A DNA stretch of 64,000 nucleotides from an uncultured Opitutaceae bacterium (lineage in GTDB: Bacteria; Verrucomicrobiota; Verrucomicrobiia; Opitutales; Opitutaceae), in the NCBI GenBank assembly GCA_903919205.1, contig CAIXHE010000149.1:1-64000 (forward strand), written 5' to 3'. This document shows, piece by piece, positions 8,385 to 16,984 of this stretch; position 1 is the stretch's first letter; each line of letters opens with the position of its first letter. The notes under the pieces were generated by a model that saw nothing but the letters and a program-made list of their open reading frames with translations, was not told the DNA's origin and searched no databases. The position numbers and the translations under genes are program-made.

Positions 8385-9071
8385 ATGCCCCCGCTACCCG
8401 CCGAGCCGAAGACCGTCGCGGTCTTCGACCTCGACGGCACGCTGCTCGACAGCATGCCGTTCGTGGTCGAGGCCTTCATCCACGCGGTCGAGCCGTTCCG
8501 TCCACGGCCCACCGAGGGGGAGGTCCTCGGGCACCTCGGAGGCCCGCTCCAGGTCTGCGTCGGCAACCTGCTGGGCTCCCAGGCGTCCGCCTCGCTCCCC
8601 GAGGCCATGAGGCGGCTGCACGCCTTCGAGAAGGACCAGGAGGAGCGGCTGCTGCCCTTTCCGGGATCGAGGGAATTGCTTGCCGGTCTCCACGGCCGCG
8701 GCGTCCGGCTGGGCGTCTGGACGGGCCGCGACCGCTGGTCCGCGGAGCGGATGCTCGCGACCCACGGCCTGACGCCCTTGTTTGCGTCGGTCGTGTGCGG
8801 GGATGACCTCAAGACGCACAAGCCCGATCCCGAGGGACTCCTGCGCTGCCTGGCAGCGATGGGCGCGCGGCCCGCGGAGGCGGTGTTTCTTGGCGACGCC
8901 GACGTGGACGTGCTCGGGGGGCACGCGGCCGGCGTGCACACGATCCTGGTGCATCACGGCCGCCAGGCCGGGGCCCACGTGCTCGCCCGAGCCGGCGAGG
9001 TGTATGCCCGGACGAGCGAGGCCTACCCGGCGCTCGCCCGGCACTTTTCCGCGCAATCCTTGAAGGCTTAG
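8385..9071 (+). CDS. HAD-superfamily phosphatase (phosphoglycolate phosphatase-like)
   Basis: This 228-residue cytoplasmic enzyme shows HAD motif I 'FDLDGTLLDS' (Asp15 and Asp17), an alpha-helical cap domain (about 25-90), motif II 'VWTGRD' (about 108), the 'KPDPEGLLR' Lys region (about 145) and motif IV 'FLGDADVDVLGG' (about 166). It most resembles Gph/PGMB-type HAD phosphatases. The substrate is unknown; sugar phosphates or phosphoglycolate are typical. It lies 35 bases after the degenerate protease gene and converges on the isoamylase gene with one base between stop codons. Confidence 0.88.
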   Translation: MPPLPAEPKTVAVFDLDGTLLDSMPFVVEAFIHAVEPFRPRPTEGEVLGHLGGPLQVCVGNLLGSQASASLPEAMRRLHAFEKDQEERLLPFPGSRELLAGLHGRGVRLGVWTGRDRWSAERMLATHGLTPLFASVVCGDDLKTHKPDPEGLLRCLAAMGARPAEAVFLGDADVDVLGGHAAGVHTILVHHGRQAGAHVLARAGEVYARTSEAYPALARHFSAQSLKA

Positions 9072-9072
9072 G

Positions 9073-12000
9073 TCACGGAAGCTCGTAGACCTCCACCAGC
9101 ACGGCCCCCGTCCCCGACGCCACGCCGGACACCTTGGCCGTGTAGTTGCCGGGTGGCAGCGTCAGGACCATCGCGGAGTCGGCGGAGCCGGCGGTCAGCT
9201 GGAACGCCCCCGCCGCCGTGAAGTCCGCGGGCGTCGCCACCCGCACGCTTGCGGTCGGGGAGGCGCCCGCGACCAGCGGCGACGAGCCGGGGGCCGGCGC
9301 CGTCGACCACCCGGTGTTGGTTGCGATCGGATTGGAGTTCGCGTCATCGACCTCGAGCACGGGGTTCGTGAGGGTCCCGGTCACCCCGAATAGCCCGAGA
9401 CCGGGGCCGACGCCGCGCACCAGCAGCCTGGCGGCCCCCGTCCCCGCGATCACGAACCCGGGGATCGCGGCCTGCGCAGCCTGGGACCCGACGAATGCCC
9501 GGGTCGAGATGTTCACGAGCACCGCCGTGTCCGAGGGGTTCATCTCATAGACCTCGGCGAGGCCGATTCCGGTTCCCTGGGAGACGCCCTGCACCGACAC
9601 CGTGTACGTGCCCGGGGGCACGGTCGCGACGATGACCGAGTCGGCCGACCCGGCCGTGAGCCCGAAGGCCCCCACCTTCTGGAAGTCGGCGGCGGTGGCG
9701 CTGCGGTACGTGACCGGAGCCGTGGAGGCCCCCGCGACGAGCGGGTTGCCCCAACCGGCGTCGGTCACGATCGGCGTGCCCGCGTTGTCGTTGAGGGTGA
9801 GTTCCGGGGCGGCGATCGTGCCGGGCACGCCGAAGGCGCCCAGTCCGGGACCGACCGCCCGGATGAGAAGCTGCTTGGTGAACCCCGCGGACCCGCTCAC
9901 CGCGAACCCCGGGATCGCGATGTTGCCGCCGGTCTGGATGTCGGCCCGGGTCGAGATGTTGGAGAGCCGGTACGCGACCGCAGGCGGGGAGCCGCTGGCC
10001 ACCGTCAGCACGGCCGGGCTGCTCGTGATGGATCCGAATGCGTTCGTGACCACGACGCGGAACGACGCCCCGGACGCCGCCGGGGCGATGGCGCCGACGC
10101 TCAGGGCCGGGGTGGCGCTCCCGCTGATGCCGCCCCCGTCGGAGAGGCTGCTCCATGTGGAGCCGCCCGGGGCGAGCTCCTGCCACTGGTAGGTGAGCGC
10201 GCCGCCCCCGGAGACGGACGCGGCGAAGATCGCCGTCTGGCCCGTGTACACCGTGACCGCCTGCGGCTGCGCGGAGAACGTCGGCGTGGGCGCCACGGCC
10301 TCCAGGACCGTGATCGACTGGCCCGGGACGGAGGCGGAAGCGCCGACGGTGGCCGCCGCGGCGGGGTTCCAGAAGTTCGCGTTGCCCTCGGAGGCGCTGC
10401 TCGTGTCGATCACGCGAAGCCACGCGGTCCCGGAGGGCGCCGCGGGCACGGCGTAGGTGACGGCGCTGGTCCCCATGTTCGTCAGGACGAGAAAATCGTC
10501 GTCGCCGACCTGGGTGCCGTGAACATAGATCTCGAACGAGGGGGTGGTCGACTCGGTGAACGTGGACAGGTCCGCCTTCGCGAACGTGATGGACTCCGAC
10601 GTGAAGTCGCCCTGCCTGAACGCCGGATGCGCGGCCCGCAGGTGGAGCAGGTTCTGGAGAAACACGAAGTTGGCGTTCTGGCCCCCCGAGAACGTGCCGA
10701 GGTTGTTGTCGTACGGCATGGTTCCCCCCGTCGTGTCGCCCGTGGGCACCGTGTCGGGGCTCGCCGAGGCGATCATCCCGTAGTTGTTCCAGGTGGCAAC
10801 CGAGTCGATGTTGTAGGAGTTGTTGTTCCCGTTCACGGTCCGGCCGAACTCGTCGCCCCAGACCATCATCGGCACGCCCCGGCTGAGCACCTGGTACGTC
10901 CAGAAGTCGCGGATCGCCTGGCGGCGCAGCTGCTGGCTGCCGCCCCAGGACGAGCTGTTGTCGGTGCCCCCCTCCTGCTCGGGTCCGAACGGCCACGCGA
11001 GGTCGTTCGGAGGGGTGCCGTAGCTGACGACATCCGTCATGTTGAAGCCGTCGTGGCAGACGATGTAGTTGATCGACTTCTGGGGCCCCCCCTCGGCCGT
11101 CATCTTTGCGGGGTCGCCGCTGAAGGCCTGGTCGTAGCCAAGGTCGCCCGCGGCGTTGATGAACGAGGTGATGTTGCCCGTCATGTAGAGGCGCACCGTG
11201 TCGCGGTAGTTTCCGTTCCAGCAGGCCCACCCCGCGGGAAAGTTGCCGATCTCGCCGCCGTCGTTGCCGTCCCACGGCTCCGCGATGATCTTGAAGTGGT
11301 CGGCGCTGGCGAGGGAGGCGATCGACACGAGGAGCGGCGCGCTTCCCGAGAAATTCGACGAGCCGTCGCGACCGAGCTCGGCGGCCTCGTCGAATCGGAA
11401 GCCGTCGATGCCCATGGTCGTGGTCCAGTAGGTGAGCGAGTCGGTCACCAGCTGCTGCACCGGCGCCGATCCCCCGTTCACGTTGTTGCCGACGCCCGTG
11501 CTGACCCAGTAGCTCGACGCGTTCCCCGGGACCAGGGTGTAGTAGGAGGCGTTGTCGAGGCCCCTGAAGAACGTGAGGTCCGCCTGGGCGTTGGTGCTGT
11601 CGTAGGTGCCCCCCTCGCCCGAGTGGTTGTACACCACGTCGAGGTAGACCTCGATGCCGGCGTTGTGGAACGCGGCGACCATCGCCTTGAACTCGGCCGT
11701 GGGTCCCCCGAGCGCCTGGTTGCTTGCGTAGCGCCGGTTCGGCGCGAAGAACCCGTAGGTGTAGTAGCACCAGTATCCGCCGCCGCTGTCGGTCGGCTTG
11801 GTGGTGGGGTCGGCCGCGTTGTCGGACTCGTGGACGGGCAGAAACTCCACCGTGTTGAACCCGAGGTCCTTCAGGTAGCCCGCCATGTACGCCGCCCCGG
11901 CGTAGGTGCCCCTCAGGGCGTCGGGCACGTTGGCCGCATCCTGGAAGCCGGAGTACGCGCTCAGGAGCGTCGTCAGGCTGACGCTCGAGGGATGGGCCGT

Positions 12001-12765
12001 CAGGCCCTTCAGGTGGGTCTCGTAGATGATCGCGTCCTGCTGCCGGAGGTTGGGCTTGGTGCCCGTCGGCGTCGTGTCCACGAAGGCCACCGACTTGGGG
12101 GCCCAGTGGCCGTCGTCCACGGTGCGGGCGTTCACGGCCACGTTGCCCGAGGAGGGGCCGTTGTAGGTCTGGGTGGGGGCGACGTCGGTGCCCCCGGTCG
12201 AGTAGATCGCGTGGTTCTCGCCGGCGGCGACAAACGCCGGCGTGTCCGCGTTGTGGGAGAGTTCCCGGGTGTAGGGGTCGAAGAGCACCTTGTTGGGGTT
12301 GAACCGGTTGCCGCTCGAGTCGCAGTCGGTCACGAAGCCCGCGGCCGAGTTCCCCCGGGCCCAGCCCGCGTTGGTCGGCCAGTTGGGGCCCCAGGCCCGG
12401 AAGGCGTACAGCGTGAAATTGGGCGCACCCGACACGGCGGCCCTCCAGAGGTTGTCCGGGCCCTTGGCCATGAGGTAGTCGTAGGCCGCGTCCGCGCCGG
12501 TGTCCGACGTGTAGATCTCGAGCACCATCTGGGTCGCGTTCGCGGAATAGACGGCGACCTGGAGGGTGCTGCCGGGACCCGATGTGAATGTGGACCCCAG
12601 CGGCCAGCCGGCGGTGGCCCACGATGCCTCGTTCACGGGCGAATACGCCCCCGAGGAGGGATGGTGGGTCCCCACGGCCGTCGCGGCGGACAGGCGGACG
12701 GCGCAGGCGAGGGCCCACGCTGCGGCAAGGAGGCGGTGGCGGGACGGGCGAATCAAGGGTTCCAT
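9073..12765 (-). CDS. Secreted GH13 isoamylase/pullulanase-type debranching enzyme
   Basis: The start at 12765 gives a 1230-residue protein with a signal peptide (about 1-28). Order: N-terminal CBM48-like domain (about 45-130), GH13 isoamylase catalytic barrel (about 245-740), Ig-like domain (about 828-930), and two related C-terminal domains (about 931-1078 and 1079-1230), each with 'NISTRA', 'IPGF', 'VGPGLG' and 'LTAGSADS' motifs. Catalytic residues visible: nucleophile Asp459 in DGFRFDEAA, acid/base Glu496 in AEPWDG and transition-state Asp572 in CHDGFN. It should cleave alpha-1,6 branches in starch- or glycogen-like glucans outside the cell. The C-terminal repeats look like surface or secretion domains of verrucomicrobial exoproteins. 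It diverges from the GH51 gene. Confidence 0.92.
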   Translation of the reverse strand: MEPLIRPSRHRLLAAAWALACAVRLSAATAVGTHHPSSGAYSPVNEASWATAGWPLGSTFTSGPGSTLQVAVYSANATQMVLEIYTSDTGADAAYDYLMAKGPDNLWRAAVSGAPNFTLYAFRAWGPNWPTNAGWARGNSAAGFVTDCDSSGNRFNPNKVLFDPYTRELSHNADTPAFVAAGENHAIYSTGGTDVAPTQTYNGPSSGNVAVNARTVDDGHWAPKSVAFVDTTPTGTKPNLRQQDAIIYETHLKGLTAHPSSVSLTTLLSAYSGFQDAANVPDALRGTYAGAAYMAGYLKDLGFNTVEFLPVHESDNAADPTTKPTDSGGGYWCYYTYGFFAPNRRYASNQALGGPTAEFKAMVAAFHNAGIEVYLDVVYNHSGEGGTYDSTNAQADLTFFRGLDNASYYTLVPGNASSYWVSTGVGNNVNGGSAPVQQLVTDSLTYWTTTMGIDGFRFDEAAELGRDGSSNFSGSAPLLVSIASLASADHFKIIAEPWDGNDGGEIGNFPAGWACWNGNYRDTVRLYMTGNITSFINAAGDLGYDQAFSGDPAKMTAEGGPQKSINYIVCHDGFNMTDVVSYGTPPNDLAWPFGPEQEGGTDNSSSWGGSQQLRRQAIRDFWTYQVLSRGVPMMVWGDEFGRTVNGNNNSYNIDSVATWNNYGMIASASPDTVPTGDTTGGTMPYDNNLGTFSGGQNANFVFLQNLLHLRAAHPAFRQGDFTSESITFAKADLSTFTESTTPSFEIYVHGTQVGDDDFLVLTNMGTSAVTYAVPAAPSGTAWLRVIDTSSASEGNANFWNPAAAATVGASASVPGQSITVLEAVAPTPTFSAQPQAVTVYTGQTAIFAASVSGGGALTYQWQELAPGGSTWSSLSDGGGISGSATPALSVGAIAPAASGASFRVVVTNAFGSITSSPAVLTVASGSPPAVAYRLSNISTRADIQTGGNIAIPGFAVSGSAGFTKQLLIRAVGPGLGAFGVPGTIAAPELTLNDNAGTPIVTDAGWGNPLVAGASTAPVTYRSATAADFQKVGAFGLTAGSADSVIVATVPPGTYTVSVQGVSQGTGIGLAEVYEMNPSDTAVLVNISTRAFVGSQAAQAAIPGFVIAGTGAARLLVRGVGPGLGLFGVTGTLTNPVLEVDDANSNPIATNTGWSTAPAPGSSPLVAGASPTASVRVATPADFTAAGAFQLTAGSADSAMVLTLPPGNYTAKVSGVASGTGAVLVEVYELP

Positions 12766-12983
12766 GGTTTCAGGTCTGGGGGTTGGGGTCCGGTCGGCGG
12801 GCGATTTGAGCGCGTTCCGCTCCCATCCAAGGTATCCGTTGCGCAGGTCGCCTCCACCGGCCTCACCCGCCGAAAACCTCGAAGGCTGTGAAAAATCCCG
12901 GTAACGAGGGCGGCCCCGCCTTGCCACGGCCGACGTCGCAGCCTTTGATCGCGGGTGCCCGTTTCCCCCCGGGCCCGCCCCCC

Positions 12984-14942
12984 ATGAAGACGTGCTTTCC
13001 GTTTGCCCTAGGGCTACTTGCGGCGACCGCCACGGCCTTCGCCTCCCCGGTCCTCACCGTGCGCGTCGACCAGCCCGGTGCGCGCATCAATCCCGCGATG
13101 TGGGGCGCCTTCTTCGAGGACATCAACTTCGGGGCGGACGGCGGCCTCTACGCCGAGATGGTCAAGAACCGCGGCTTCGAGTTTCCCGAGCCGCTCATGG
13201 GATGGATCATGATCCATCCGGCCCTCGCCAAGGGCGAGGTCACGATGAGGACCGACACCCCCTTCGACTCCGCGAACCCCCACTATGTGCGCATCGCCTC
13301 CGAGGGCACCGGTCCCCTCGGGGTTTCGAACGAGGGCTTCCGGGGGATGGGCGTGCGCCAGGGCGAGGCCTATGACTTCTCGGCGCGCGTGCGCGCCGGG
13401 TCGGGGGCCTGCCACCTCTCGGTGGCGCTCTACGGCGGCGACGGCGTGCTTCTCGACAGCGTCGAGCTCTCGGGCTTCCCGGCCACCTGGACCAAGGTGA
13501 CGGCCACCCTGCACCCGTCCGCGACCGATCCCAAGGCCCGCCTGTCGGTGCTCTCGCTCGGAAAGGGCGTCCTCGACCTGGACTTCGTCTCGCTCTTCCC
13601 CGAGGCCACGTGGAAGCACCGCCCGGGCGGGCTTCGGGCCGACATGGTCCAGGCGCTCGCCGACCTCCACCCGGGATTCCTGCGCTTCCCGGGCGGCTGC
13701 ATCGTCGAGGGCTCCGTGCTCGCCCGCAGGTACCAGTGGAAGCGCACGCTCGGGCCGGTCGAGGAGCGCAGGATCCTCATCAACCGCTGGAACCAGGAGT
13801 TCATCCACCGCCCGACGCCGGACTACTTCCAGTCCTTCGGCCTCGGGTTCTTCGAGTACTTCCAGCTCTGCGAGGACATCGGCGCCCAGCCGCTGCCGAT
13901 CCTCAACTGCGGCATGGCCTGCCAGTTCAACTCGGGGGAGCTGTGCCCGCTCGACCAGCTCGAGCCCTACATCCAGGACGCTCTCGACCTGGTGGAGTTC
14001 GCGAACGGCGCCCCGACGACGCCGTGGGGCGCGCGCCGGGCCGCCATGGGACACCCGGCCCCCTTCAACATGCAGCTCCTTGGCGTCGGCAACGAGCAGT
14101 GGGGACCTCAGTACTTTGAGCGCTACAGCCGCTTTGCCGCGGCGCTGAAGAAGAAGCACCCCGAGATCTTCCTCGTGTCCGCCGCGGGTCCCGACCCGAA
14201 TCCCGCCGATCCTCGCTTCAAGCTCGCGTGGGAGACGCTGCGCGGGCTCCATGCCGACCTGGTCGATGAGCACGCCTACGGAAGGCCCGACTGGTTCTTC
14301 TCGAACGTGCACCGCTACGACGCCTACGACCGGGCGGGCCCCAAGGTGTTCATGGGCGAGTACGCGGCCCAGAGCGTCGCCGTTGTCAGCCCCGTCAACC
14401 GCAGCACGCTCGAGTGCGCCCTCTCCGAGGCCGCCTTCATGACCGGGCTCGAGCGCAACGCCGAGGTCGTGCGCATGGCCTCCTACGCCCCCCTCTACGC
14501 CAACGTGGACGCCTGGCAGTGGACGCCGGACCTGATCTGGGCCGACAGCCTCCGGGTGCTGCGGACGCCAAGCTACTACGTGCAGTCGCTGTTTGCCCGC
14601 AACCGCGGGGACCGGGTGCTCCCGATCGACTTCGATCCCGCCGGGACGCACCTCTATGCCTCCTCGGTCACCGACGACGCGTCAGGGGCGGTCACGCTCA
14701 AGATCGTGAACGCGGACCCGGCGCCCGCCTCGGTGGTGCTGCGGCTGGAAGGAGTCAGGGGCGTCACAAGCATGGTTGTGGACACCCTCGGTTCCGAGGA
14801 CTTGGCGGCCACCAACACCTTCGACCACCCCGACGAGGTCGTGCCGAGGGAAACCCGGGTCACGGTCGGAGGATCCCCCACGATGCAGATCAGCCTGGAG
14901 GGAAACTCCCTTACGGTCCTCAGGCTCGGGGTCGACCGTTAG
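12984..14942 (+). CDS. GH51 alpha-L-arabinofuranosidase, secreted
   Basis: This 652-residue protein has a signal peptide (about 1-20). A GH51 N-terminal strand region comes first ('MWGAFFEDINFGADGGLYAEM', split here by a short gap in conservation), then a carbohydrate-binding-like insert (about 95-205) and the (beta/alpha)8 catalytic domain (about 215-500). The acid/base is Glu371 in GVGNEQWG and the nucleophile Glu459 in FMGEYAA. A C-terminal beta domain ends the protein. The family releases arabinose from arabinoxylan, arabinan or oligosaccharides. The ATG at 12984 was chosen because it begins the signal peptide. The enzyme fits with the xylose isomerase gene at the other end of the window as part of plant-polymer use, but they are not linked. 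Confidence 0.92.
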   Translation: MKTCFPFALGLLAATATAFASPVLTVRVDQPGARINPAMWGAFFEDINFGADGGLYAEMVKNRGFEFPEPLMGWIMIHPALAKGEVTMRTDTPFDSANPHYVRIASEGTGPLGVSNEGFRGMGVRQGEAYDFSARVRAGSGACHLSVALYGGDGVLLDSVELSGFPATWTKVTATLHPSATDPKARLSVLSLGKGVLDLDFVSLFPEATWKHRPGGLRADMVQALADLHPGFLRFPGGCIVEGSVLARRYQWKRTLGPVEERRILINRWNQEFIHRPTPDYFQSFGLGFFEYFQLCEDIGAQPLPILNCGMACQFNSGELCPLDQLEPYIQDALDLVEFANGAPTTPWGARRAAMGHPAPFNMQLLGVGNEQWGPQYFERYSRFAAALKKKHPEIFLVSAAGPDPNPADPRFKLAWETLRGLHADLVDEHAYGRPDWFFSNVHRYDAYDRAGPKVFMGEYAAQSVAVVSPVNRSTLECALSEAAFMTGLERNAEVVRMASYAPLYANVDAWQWTPDLIWADSLRVLRTPSYYVQSLFARNRGDRVLPIDFDPAGTHLYASSVTDDASGAVTLKIVNADPAPASVVLRLEGVRGVTSMVVDTLGSEDLAATNTFDHPDEVVPRETRVTVGGSPTMQISLEGNSLTVLRLGVDR

Positions 14943-15056
14943 GAGGAAGCGGGTTTTGGGCAGCCCAGCCGACGCGGCCGTGAAACGCCGACGGACCCGC
15001 GCAGGCTCTCGTGAATCCCCCAAGTGGCATGTCTTATGCGTGGGCTTTGGCCTCAC

Positions 15057-16139
15057 ATGTCCATGCAACACCGTTTCCTGCTCCCCCTTTCACTCCTTGC
15101 AGGCGCGCTGGCTGCGCTTCCCGCAGCCGCCAAGGAGAAAGTCATCATTGACCAGGACGGCGGCGGCGCCTCCGTGCTCATGGTGGTCGAGGACCCCAAC
15201 TCCGAAGTCCTCGGTATCACCGAGGTGACGGGTGACACCTATGTGAAGGAGTCGGTGGCCCGTGTGCTTCGGATGTTGGAACTCGTGGGTCGGCCCGACA
15301 TTCCCGTCGTTCCCGGAGCCACCTATCCCCTGGTCAACACCGAGGAGGAGACCCGCCGCTGGGAGGCCCTCTACGGCAAGCTGGCCTGGAAGGGGGCCTG
15401 GATGGACAAGCTTCCCGACTACGACAAGACGAACGTCCCGGCCTACCACGCCCCGGACGTGATCCCGCACCTGGACGAGGGCATGCCCACCCTCAAGGCC
15501 TCCGACGAGATCGCGGCGGCCTTCCTGGTGCGCAAGGTGCGCGAGTTCCCGGGGCAGATCTCGATCCTGGCCATGGGGCCGTTCACCAACCTGGCGCTCG
15601 CCTGCCGCCTCGACGAGAGCTTCGCCGCCCACTGCAAGCAGCTCGTCATCATGGGCGGCTCCTTCAACCCGAGGGCCGAGAAGGAGGACGTCTTCACGCT
15701 CCAGTTCATCCACAGCCCCCGCGTCGAGTTCAACTGCCGCTTCGACCCCGAGGCCGTGAAGATCATGCTCCACGCAGGCTGGAAGAAGATCACGGTCGTC
15801 CCCTTCGATCCCTGCGTCGAGACCCTCACGACCCCGGACCTCATCAAGCGCGCCAGCTCGAGCGGTAGCCCCTCGGCCCGGTACACCGCGGCGTATTGCC
15901 GCCCGGGTTTCCCGCTCTGGGACGAGGGCGCAGCCGCCGTGCTCGTCGACCCCTCGGTCGTTCGCGCCTCTTCCCAGCTGCTGATGGACATCGATATCAA
16001 CCACGGCGCCGACTACGGCGCCATCCTCAGCTGGCCGGTCGGCCGCGGGCCGGGCCTCGGCGAGCCCGAGGTCACCGTGGTGCGCGCCTTCGACGTGCCG
16101 AAGCTCGAGAAGGTCTACTGCGACCTCCTGAACCGCTGA
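15057..16139 (+). CDS. Secreted inosine-uridine nucleoside hydrolase homologue with altered metal motif
   Basis: This protein of about 360 residues has a signal peptide (about 1-25); the start may be 15057 or 15063. The family core is recognisable through 'IIDQDGGGASVLMVVED' near residue 30, 'VEVLGITEVTGD'-like strand spacing, 'ILAMGPFTNLALA' and 'WDEGAAAVLVDPS' near residue 290. In active nucleoside hydrolases the first motif reads D-x-D-P-G-x-D-D. Here the last two Asp are Ala-Ser, removing a calcium ligand and the general-base Asp. The distal Asp (in LWDEGA) is kept. It is therefore either inactive, using another mechanism, or acting on a different substrate. It follows the GH51 gene by about 110 bases on the same strand. 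Confidence 0.8.
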   Translation: MSMQHRFLLPLSLLAGALAALPAAAKEKVIIDQDGGGASVLMVVEDPNSEVLGITEVTGDTYVKESVARVLRMLELVGRPDIPVVPGATYPLVNTEEETRRWEALYGKLAWKGAWMDKLPDYDKTNVPAYHAPDVIPHLDEGMPTLKASDEIAAAFLVRKVREFPGQISILAMGPFTNLALACRLDESFAAHCKQLVIMGGSFNPRAEKEDVFTLQFIHSPRVEFNCRFDPEAVKIMLHAGWKKITVVPFDPCVETLTTPDLIKRASSSGSPSARYTAAYCRPGFPLWDEGAAAVLVDPSVVRASSQLLMDIDINHGADYGAILSWPVGRGPGLGEPEVTVVRAFDVPKLEKVYCDLLNR

Positions 16140-16146
16140 GCGGGCG

Positions 16147-16953
16147 CTAAGGCGCGTCGAGGAACGCCTCGACCACGCCGTTGAAGGCCTCGGGCACCTC
16201 CATCAGCGCGCCATGGCCGGCGCCGGCGAACACATGCAGCTTCGCCCCCGGGATCTCGGCTGCGATCTGGCGGGTGTGGGCCTCCGGGATCATGTCATGC
16301 TCGCCGGCCATCACGAGCGCTGGTATCCGGATGGCACCGAGCTGGGCCGCGGTGATGTGCGGATGAAAGAGATCCAGGAGCACGTACTGCCGCTGGCGGG
16401 CTAAGGGCTGCGACCGGTCGCCCGCGGCGATTTTCGCGTCGTCCTCCGCGAGGTCGCGCCGCATCTCGGCCAGGTCCTCGGGCTTCAGGGCCTCGGGAAC
16501 CAGGTTGGCCCCGGAAAGCGCGATCCGGCGCACCTGGTCGGGATGCCGGATCGCGAGCTCCAGGGCGACGATGCCGCCGTCGCTCCAACCGAGGATGTCC
16601 GCCTTCCCCGCGTGGAGCTGCAGCAGCAGGGCCGCGACGTCGTCCGCGATCCTCTCGAAGGTGAGCGGCTCGGATCCCAGGCTGCTTTGGCCATGCCCCC
16701 GGCTGTCGACAGCAATCACCCAGTGCCTCGCCTTGAAGTGCTCGATCTGGAAGCGGAGTGCGGAGATGTCCCCCCCGTTGCCGTGCAGCATCACGAGCGG
16801 CGTGCCCTTGCCGTAGCTTTCGTAATGTAGGCGAATGCCGTTGACCTCGGCATAGTGGCCCGCCGCGGGATTTCTGCCGTAGGGCGTTGAAGGCTCGGCC
16901 GCCTGGGCCAGCGCCACGCCGAGCAACCCCATGACCCCGAGCACTGTGCGCAT
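16147..16953 (-). CDS. Secreted alpha/beta-hydrolase
   Basis: This 268-residue protein has a signal peptide (about 1-19) and a standard alpha/beta-hydrolase core. The oxyanion segment is 'VMLHGNGGD' (about 53-61), the nucleophile elbow 'GWSDGG' (Ser about 124), the acid 'GEHDMIP' (about 221) and the base 'GAGHGALME' (about 245). The closest general class is the alpha/beta hydrolase fold 1 group of esterases and peroxidase-like hydrolases; the substrate is not predictable. It converges on the nucleoside hydrolase gene with seven bases between stop codons, so the two are not co-transcribed. Confidence 0.88.
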   Translation of the reverse strand: MRTVLGVMGLLGVALAQAAEPSTPYGRNPAAGHYAEVNGIRLHYESYGKGTPLVMLHGNGGDISALRFQIEHFKARHWVIAVDSRGHGQSSLGSEPLTFERIADDVAALLLQLHAGKADILGWSDGGIVALELAIRHPDQVRRIALSGANLVPEALKPEDLAEMRRDLAEDDAKIAAGDRSQPLARQRQYVLLDLFHPHITAAQLGAIRIPALVMAGEHDMIPEAHTRQIAAEIPGAKLHVFAGAGHGALMEVPEAFNGVVEAFLDAP

Positions 16954-16984
16954 CGTCTTGGCCTGGGCTGCAGTCAGGCCCGGT

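Noticed and set aside
10519..12891. 790-codon open frame on the plus strand opposite the isoamylase gene
   Set aside because: The isoamylase frame carries catalytic motifs and a signal peptide. The opposite frame is low-complexity Val/Gly/Arg text.
16130..16160. Small palindromes between the nucleoside hydrolase and alpha/beta-hydrolase genes as a terminator
   Set aside because: The stems are 4-5 bases without a T tract, which is expected by chance in GC-rich DNA.
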